A stretch of DNA of 64,000 nt, from NCBI RefSeq assembly GCF_001911425.1, contig NZ_MPPL01000001.1, forward strand, positions 4,698,404 through 4,762,403, given 5' to 3'. Both the position numbers and the translations under genes were made by a program. Shown here piece after piece: positions 59,881-64,000 of the stretch (position 1 is its first letter; each line of letters opens with the position of its first letter). This stretch comes from Mucilaginibacter polytrichastri. Its GTDB lineage: Bacteria > Bacteroidota > Bacteroidia > Sphingobacteriales > Sphingobacteriaceae. Under the pieces are notes generated by a model. It made no database searches. It worked only from the letters and a program-made list of their open reading frames with translations, and was not told where the DNA came from.

Positions 59881-60183
59881 ATGTTAAACAACAAAAAAAG
59901 CTTTTTACAAAAAGCTAGAATTGCGATGGTAGCTATTGTAACTATCATGAGTCTTGGTGGTGCGTATGCAATGAACGCACCCAAACAGCAAGCTGGTACT
60001 ACCTGGGGTGTAGTGGCAACACTTTCAAATGCTTATCAAGTGGCGGCTATTACAGCTCATTCAACTTGCACAACTATACCTGCGAAAATTTGCAAAATTC
60101 TGTCAACTACCGCTCCTGATGCTAATCATGAGATTCCAAAAGCTGATGCAACGGTGGTGCAACGTGGCAATTTTGTTCAATAA
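59881..60183 (+). CDS. Small secreted Thr/Cys-containing protein (DUF6520-like)
   Basis: 100 aa from ATG 59881 (a longer frame from 59794 is less likely). Residues 11-30 form a signal peptide ending in GGAYA. The mature part has just two cysteines (Cys63, Cys71) in STCTTIPAKIC and many Ser and Thr. It resembles the short secreted proteins (DUF6520) next to MauE genes in Bacteroidota. It follows MauE by 84 bases. It could be the substrate of the kinase/lyase protein upstream, but the signal peptide argues for export by Sec. Confidence 0.6.
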   Translation: MLNNKKSFLQKARIAMVAIVTIMSLGGAYAMNAPKQQAGTTWGVVATLSNAYQVAAITAHSTCTTIPAKICKILSTTAPDANHEIPKADATVVQRGNFVQ

Positions 60184-60187
60184 AATC

Positions 60188-60225
60188 TTTAATACGGAAT
60201 CAGCTTTGGCTGATTCCGTATTAAA
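60188..60225. terminator. Bidirectional terminator between the peptide gene and the TlpA gene
   Basis: A perfect 17-bp stem (60188-60204 and 60209-60225) with a 4-base TTTG loop, 4 bases after the peptide gene stop and 16 bases before the convergent TlpA gene stop. It isolates the two transcripts. Confidence 0.85.
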
Positions 60226-60240
60226 ATAATTCATTTTATT

Positions 60241-61800
60241 CTAATTCATGGCTGCGGCAATTAAAGCGCTCATTAGAGATTTTTCGTCCCTCAAAGATTT
60301 ATCCATTTTAAAAATTTTTTGATGTTTGTCAATGATAATTGGCCGTGGATAACCATAAACTTGGTAGAACTTAATTACATCATTCAATACACCTCCACCA
60401 TTTGTGTATAGATTTATTGCGGACGATGATGTGTAAATGCCTTTTTTAATGCTATGTTTCCAAAAATCAGCATCTTTGTCAATGGATATACTGATAAAAA
60501 CGTAATTAGAATCTCCACGGAACTTTTCTTCTATTTTTGATAACACATCTTGATAATATCCTACACAATTTTCGCAGCCAGTATACCAAAAATCAACAAA
60601 TACTACTTTTCCTTTAAAGTCGGAAAGTTTAACTTTCTTTCCTGCTGAATTAGTGAGGCTGAAATCAAAGGCTGGTTTACCAACTTGAGCAAGTAACGCA
60701 TCGTTCAATTCTTGTTTTCCTTTTAAAGAGGTGATATATTTTGCAGCCTTTGTACTGTAAGTATTGAAGTCCAAAAAGCCTCCCAAATTCGATTTAATTA
60801 CTAAAAGGAACAATTTTTCCCGAACATAACTATCACTAATATTTGCCAATATTGATGCAGAGCTATCTGGTATCCATTTTTTATTTTTTACTGTTACTAT
60901 AGTTCGATATTTATCCAATTCTGCAACCCAGAAATCGCTACTTCCTTTAAGACTGCCCTTATCAAATTGTGTCCAAGTTTTAAGATCGGCTTCATTATAA
61001 TCCTTTAAGAACCGGTTTATTACATTATTAGATGCATTCTTGTACTGATATTTAAAATAGTAACGAAGCATAACAGCTTCAAATGCCTTATTATAAAATA
61101 ATGCATGAAGTCTTAGTTCTTCATAAGCTTGATGGTCTAGTTTCAAGCTAAAAGTTTCTAAATAATCCAGTTCGCGTTTTGCATCATGAAGTTCACCATT
61201 ATTTAGATTATAAGTTGAATCAGATAAAAAGTAGTCCCGTGGAAAATCACGGTGATATTGTATCGAATCAATTGTATATCGAGTTTTAAATTTCAATGTT
61301 GACGAGCCCGAGAATTGCAGATTAAAATTATTTCTAAATGATTTTGTGGGGGTAAACTCTGGTGTTTTCTTGGCGGTAATTGTTACAACATCTGAAGGTT
61401 GGAAAAAATAATTTTCAAAAATGTCCAATTTCAGTTCATCTTTACTCAATCCGTCCTCGATAAATACGTTTTTACTGTTTAGAGAGAACAAGGTAACTGA
61501 CGTACCTGGCATTGGCCCGCGTTTTGAAACTTTGAATGAAAAAATGTAAACACCGGGAGATATCGAGGCAGCTATATATTTGTTAGATTCATCTGTAAGT
61601 ATGTTTATTGGGCTTGGTGTTTTGGCGACAAAAAGCTCTAATTTTTGGTCTCTTTCAGCTTCAGGATAAAGAACAGTTAGCTTTACCGTCCCTGAGTCTA
61701 AATCGATTGCGCGTATTTTTGCAGTTGCATTGTTAAATGTTATAGTTAAAGCTAAAAATAGTATGCTCCAACATAAAGTAATACTTCTCATAATTATCAT
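60241..61800 (-). CDS. TlpA-like thioredoxin-fold secreted protein
   Basis: 519 aa. Signal peptide at the N-terminus. The first 350 residues are a beta-rich and then helical domain of no clear family. From about 385 to 519 there is a TlpA/AhpC-TSA-type thioredoxin domain with the active-site CENC at about 409-412 (VFVDFWYTGCENC) and a cis-Pro YGYPRPIII. Such proteins keep periplasmic thiols reduced. It overlaps the SusD gene by four bases, so the operon runs SusC-SusD-TlpA. Confidence 0.88.
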   Translation of the reverse strand: MIIMRSITLCWSILFLALTITFNNATAKIRAIDLDSGTVKLTVLYPEAERDQKLELFVAKTPSPINILTDESNKYIAASISPGVYIFSFKVSKRGPMPGTSVTLFSLNSKNVFIEDGLSKDELKLDIFENYFFQPSDVVTITAKKTPEFTPTKSFRNNFNLQFSGSSTLKFKTRYTIDSIQYHRDFPRDYFLSDSTYNLNNGELHDAKRELDYLETFSLKLDHQAYEELRLHALFYNKAFEAVMLRYYFKYQYKNASNNVINRFLKDYNEADLKTWTQFDKGSLKGSSDFWVAELDKYRTIVTVKNKKWIPDSSASILANISDSYVREKLFLLVIKSNLGGFLDFNTYSTKAAKYITSLKGKQELNDALLAQVGKPAFDFSLTNSAGKKVKLSDFKGKVVFVDFWYTGCENCVGYYQDVLSKIEEKFRGDSNYVFISISIDKDADFWKHSIKKGIYTSSSAINLYTNGGGVLNDVIKFYQVYGYPRPIIIDKHQKIFKMDKSLRDEKSLMSALIAAAMN

Positions 61801-63206
61801 CTTGGATTTTGAGTTAAATTTTCGAGTGTCAATTCATCTTGCGGTAAGGGTAGCACGTACCGTTTGTCATTAGGTTGCAGTGTATAATTAGTTCCCTGAT
61901 AGGTTCTTTTTATTGTGACAGCAAATTGGGGATCTTGATTCAATCGTCGTAAGTCTTCCCATCTCATGTTTCCTGTGTATGCCAATTCCTTACGTCGTTC
62001 CAACAGAATTTTGGACAATAAGGCCTTTGGATCATTATTAGAATATGGAATATATGAGGCTGTTGTAAGGCGATTTTGTAATAAAGTATTTAAGTCTGAG
62101 GTAGCAGATTGCAAGTCACCATTCCTGATGGCACTTTCCGCACGGATCAAATAAATCTCTCCATTTGCGATACCACAAAAATTTCCGCCTTTAGCTGAAA
62201 AACTTCCTTTTGCTTTAAATAATCCGGTAGCTCCGTCCTGAACATAAAACGCAGTTTTTCTTAAGTCGCCATCAACATAGGAGTTATAGAAATCAGGTGC
62301 AACGCGACCCGTCACCGTTGAGTTTAGAAATACCACTGAAAGACCATAACAATATTCGTAAAAGATAATTTCGGGATTTCCTTTAGCAAATGACGGGAAA
62401 GGATCGGACGAAGTGATCTTCAAGGAATTAAAATTCAATAGCGTATTATCCGTCTTAAGCGCGGCATCCGCAAATGAATAGGCGTTAACATAATCACCCA
62501 TCGATAAGTAGATTTTCGCCAACAAAGCGTTAGCGGCGTTGCTATTAGGTCTCGTTTTGTAAAGTGAAGTGCTGGGTAGCAATGAAACTGCAAGTTTCAA
62601 GTCGTTGGTCATTTGATCATAACATTGCTGAACCGTCCCTCGATCTACCTTTCGTGTAACGTCAGAGGTCACCCTTAATGGAATCCCTGGATCGGAACCT
62701 GCTGATGCTTTTTCATAGGGCCTACAATAGATTTGCGAAAGCTGATAAAAGCCATAAGCCCTAAAAAATAAGGCCTCGCCTTTTATTAATTTGGCGGTAA
62801 GCGATAAATTTTCGGCAGAAGAAAGCTTGTTTAATCCATCCAGTACAACATTGGCATATTCAATTTGCTGATAGTCACTTAGCCAATCCTGAGCAGATGT
62901 CCCCTGATATATATCCTTTGCCCACAAATAAGTATTCCTGTTCACTGGAGTTTCTCCGTCGAGATTTGTATCAGGAACATAAAGATTGTCAGATCCCACC
63001 AAACCGATGATCGATCCGGAGTTATTAAAAATCGTCGAATTATCTAAAACCGCCTGGAAATCCTGAAGCGTTTGTGGCGACACATCAGATTTATTATTTT
63101 TAATGTTTAACCAATCGTCCTGCTTTTTGCAAGAGAGAAGACATGTGCATAGGAAGCCGATGCAAATAATCCTATGAATATATTTTTTAAATAGTATGTA
63201 TTTCAT
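61797..63206 (-). CDS. RagB/SusD-family outer-membrane lipoprotein
   Basis: 469 aa. N-terminal lipobox LLSC at Cys26. SusD-type TPR helices are visible (FFRAYGFYQLSQIYCRPY, ANALLAKIYLSMGDY) and the C-terminal RRKELAYTGNMRWEDLRRLN and LPLPQDEL are family marks. SusD binds oligosaccharides or peptides at the cell surface and docks onto the SusC transporter encoded just upstream. The start is 9 bases after the SusC stop, and the gene overlaps TlpA by four bases. Confidence 0.93.
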   Translation of the reverse strand: MKYILFKKYIHRIICIGFLCTCLLSCKKQDDWLNIKNNKSDVSPQTLQDFQAVLDNSTIFNNSGSIIGLVGSDNLYVPDTNLDGETPVNRNTYLWAKDIYQGTSAQDWLSDYQQIEYANVVLDGLNKLSSAENLSLTAKLIKGEALFFRAYGFYQLSQIYCRPYEKASAGSDPGIPLRVTSDVTRKVDRGTVQQCYDQMTNDLKLAVSLLPSTSLYKTRPNSNAANALLAKIYLSMGDYVNAYSFADAALKTDNTLLNFNSLKITSSDPFPSFAKGNPEIIFYEYCYGLSVVFLNSTVTGRVAPDFYNSYVDGDLRKTAFYVQDGATGLFKAKGSFSAKGGNFCGIANGEIYLIRAESAIRNGDLQSATSDLNTLLQNRLTTASYIPYSNNDPKALLSKILLERRKELAYTGNMRWEDLRRLNQDPQFAVTIKRTYQGTNYTLQPNDKRYVLPLPQDELTLENLTQNPR

Positions 63207-63215
63207 AATTGGAGT

Positions 63216-64000
63216 TTAAAAGTTTGCGTTAAATCCGAGCGCAATGGTAAATGGATTAGGAATCGAATGATAAATAGTATTCACAATATCAGGGTCTATT
63301 CCATATTTGTTCGCACGCCAAATAATGCCTAGATTACTTGCATAAGCAAAAACCTGTAGCTTACTGAATGGCAATTTTCTTATTGACATTTTTGTTAAAT
63401 CATAAGCAAGCCTTAAATCCAACAACCGGATATTGTCAGCGTTATCAACCAAAGCACTGCTGTATTGATAAAATGTATTGCGGCTGTCGTTTGAAGGATA
63501 AACTATCGACGGAACATTGGTGATCTTTTCATCCCCCTGTTTCTGCCATCTTTGCTCATAGTCAATATTTTGGCTGTTTGATTGTAATAAAATTTCGGCC
63601 GCATTTAAGTTAGTCGACGGCCTGCGGAAAACATAGCCGAATTCAAATCCAATATTCGCTGAAAGCGTTACACCGTTGAAAGTAAAATCATTCCTTAAAG
63701 ATCCATAAACAGTCGGGCGTGCAGAACCATTATACTTAAGACTGTCAGGATTGAAATTATTTATAATCGATGCATAATCTTTGCTTATCTTACCATTCAG
63801 ATAACCTTGCGGGTCTCCATCAGCCGGGTCGAGTCCTGCCCATTTATAACTGTAAATTCCATATACAGCATGTCGAACAACGGGAATCCCTATTTTTGAC
63901 TGAAAACTTGCATTACTAAATTGGGCATTGTAGGTATTTACTTTATCTCTTAAAGTGCTAAAAAGTAATGTAGTATTCCATTTAAAAACACCGGTGATAT
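63216..64000 (-). CDS. SusC/RagA-family TonB-linked receptor, 3' part
   Basis: The frame is open from the stop at 63216 upstream; I translated it to about 63640 without a stop. It reads like the C-terminal beta-barrel of a SusC receptor, e.g. DNADNIRLLDLRLAYDL, FSKLQVFAYASNLGIIWRAN and the last strand IPNPFTIALGFNANF ending in Phe, the outer-membrane insertion signal. The rest of the gene lies outside the window. With SusD and TlpA it forms an uptake operon. The nutrient is unknown. Confidence 0.88.
   Translation of the reverse strand, partial: ITGVFKWNTTLLFSTLRDKVNTYNAQFSNASFQSKIGIPVVRHAVYGIYSYKWAGLDPADGDPQGYLNGKISKDYASIINNFNPDSLKYNGSARPTVYGSLRNDFTFNGVTLSANIGFEFGYVFRRPSTNLNAAEILLQSNSQNIDYEQRWQKQGDEKITNVPSIVYPSNDSRNTFYQYSSALVDNADNIRLLDLRLAYDLTKMSIRKLPFSKLQVFAYASNLGIIWRANKYGIDPDIVNTIYHSIPNPFTIALGFNANF

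Noticed and set aside
18266-64000. Search for the comM 3' half within the window
   Set aside because: No CPCGYY...-like continuation was recognised on either strand, so the right junction is not claimed here.
1-64000. CRISPR array, tRNA or rRNA genes, IS transposases
   Set aside because: No regularly spaced repeats, no cloverleaf-like or rRNA sequence and no transposase-like protein was recognised by eye; a tRNAscan/Infernal run would be decisive.

Overview
The window looks like chromosome from a Bacteroidota, most likely a Sphingobacteriaceae member such as Mucilaginibacter or Pedobacter (inference). Supporting signs are TAnnTTTG-type -7 promoter elements, SusC/SusD and TlpA genes, an RteC-family regulator, and intergenic palindromic repeats of the TGCTGAACTTGTTTCAGCA type. 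No rRNA, tRNA, CRISPR array or complete IS element was recognised.

Bases 1-17200 are ordinary chromosome: ruvC, a HIT protein, greA, a 2-hydroxyacid dehydrogenase, an aldo/keto reductase plus TetR regulator with a clear operator, an orphan antitoxin-like gene, rsmA, pdxA, an HGSNAT-like membrane acyltransferase, tandem DinB genes, an M3 metallopeptidase, a sensor histidine kinase and gltX. Three intergenic palindromic repeat elements lie here (near 9.3, 12.95 and 16.1 kb).

At 17211 a comM/yifB (Mg-chelatase-like AAA+) gene begins. It carries a -1 frameshift near 17850 and is then cut off at about 18264, directly after the codons for SMNP. A large serine recombinase gene abuts this junction, and its last eight codons and stop are host comM sequence read backwards. 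I read this as the left end of an integrated element. The missing 3' part of comM is not found in the window, so the right end probably lies beyond 64000. If so, everything from 18265 onward may be element cargo, although the SusC/D end could also be something else.

Element layout. (1) 18.2-20.4 kb: recombinase plus a small regulator-like gene. (2) 20.8-35.3 kb: a defence-like island. Two HEPN-type proteins and two caspase-like proteins surround an apparent minus-strand operon of MBL-fold hydrolase, a 1638-aa trypsin-like protease/STAND NTPase, a RES-domain (NAD+-targeting family) protein and a protein with a PD-(D/E)xK-like nuclease end. (3) 35.4-42.5 kb: DNA-damage tolerance: SRAP protein and an imuA-imuB-dnaE2 mutasome operon with a perfect 15+15 bp inverted repeat at its divergent promoter. 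(4) 42.5-44.7 kb: small accessory genes. (5) 44.9-45.3 kb: a gene-free, hairpin-rich segment with a ~165-bp nested palindrome. (6) 45.4-52.6 kb: a PRTRC cassette (E, C, F, B, ThiF recognised; A and ParB not seen) with small companions and at least one broken gene. (7) 52.7-54.1 kb: a tiny membrane gene and an RteC-family regulator typical of Bacteroidetes conjugative elements. (8) 54.2-57.9 kb: a tight operon of an alpha-oxoamine synthase, a GNAT acyltransferase and a membrane-anchored LuxR-type regulator, with a Crp/Fnr-like gene facing away. (9) 58.0-60.2 kb: a LanKC-like lyase-plus-kinase protein without cyclase, overlapped by a MauE/DoxX membrane gene and followed by a secreted Thr/Cys-containing small protein. 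(10) 60.2-64.0 kb: TlpA-like thioredoxin, SusD and the 3' part of SusC.

The most promising candidates for undescribed biology are the MBL/protease-STAND/RES/nuclease operon, the lyase-kinase/MauE/peptide cluster, and the oxoamine synthase/GNAT/7TM-LuxR operon.
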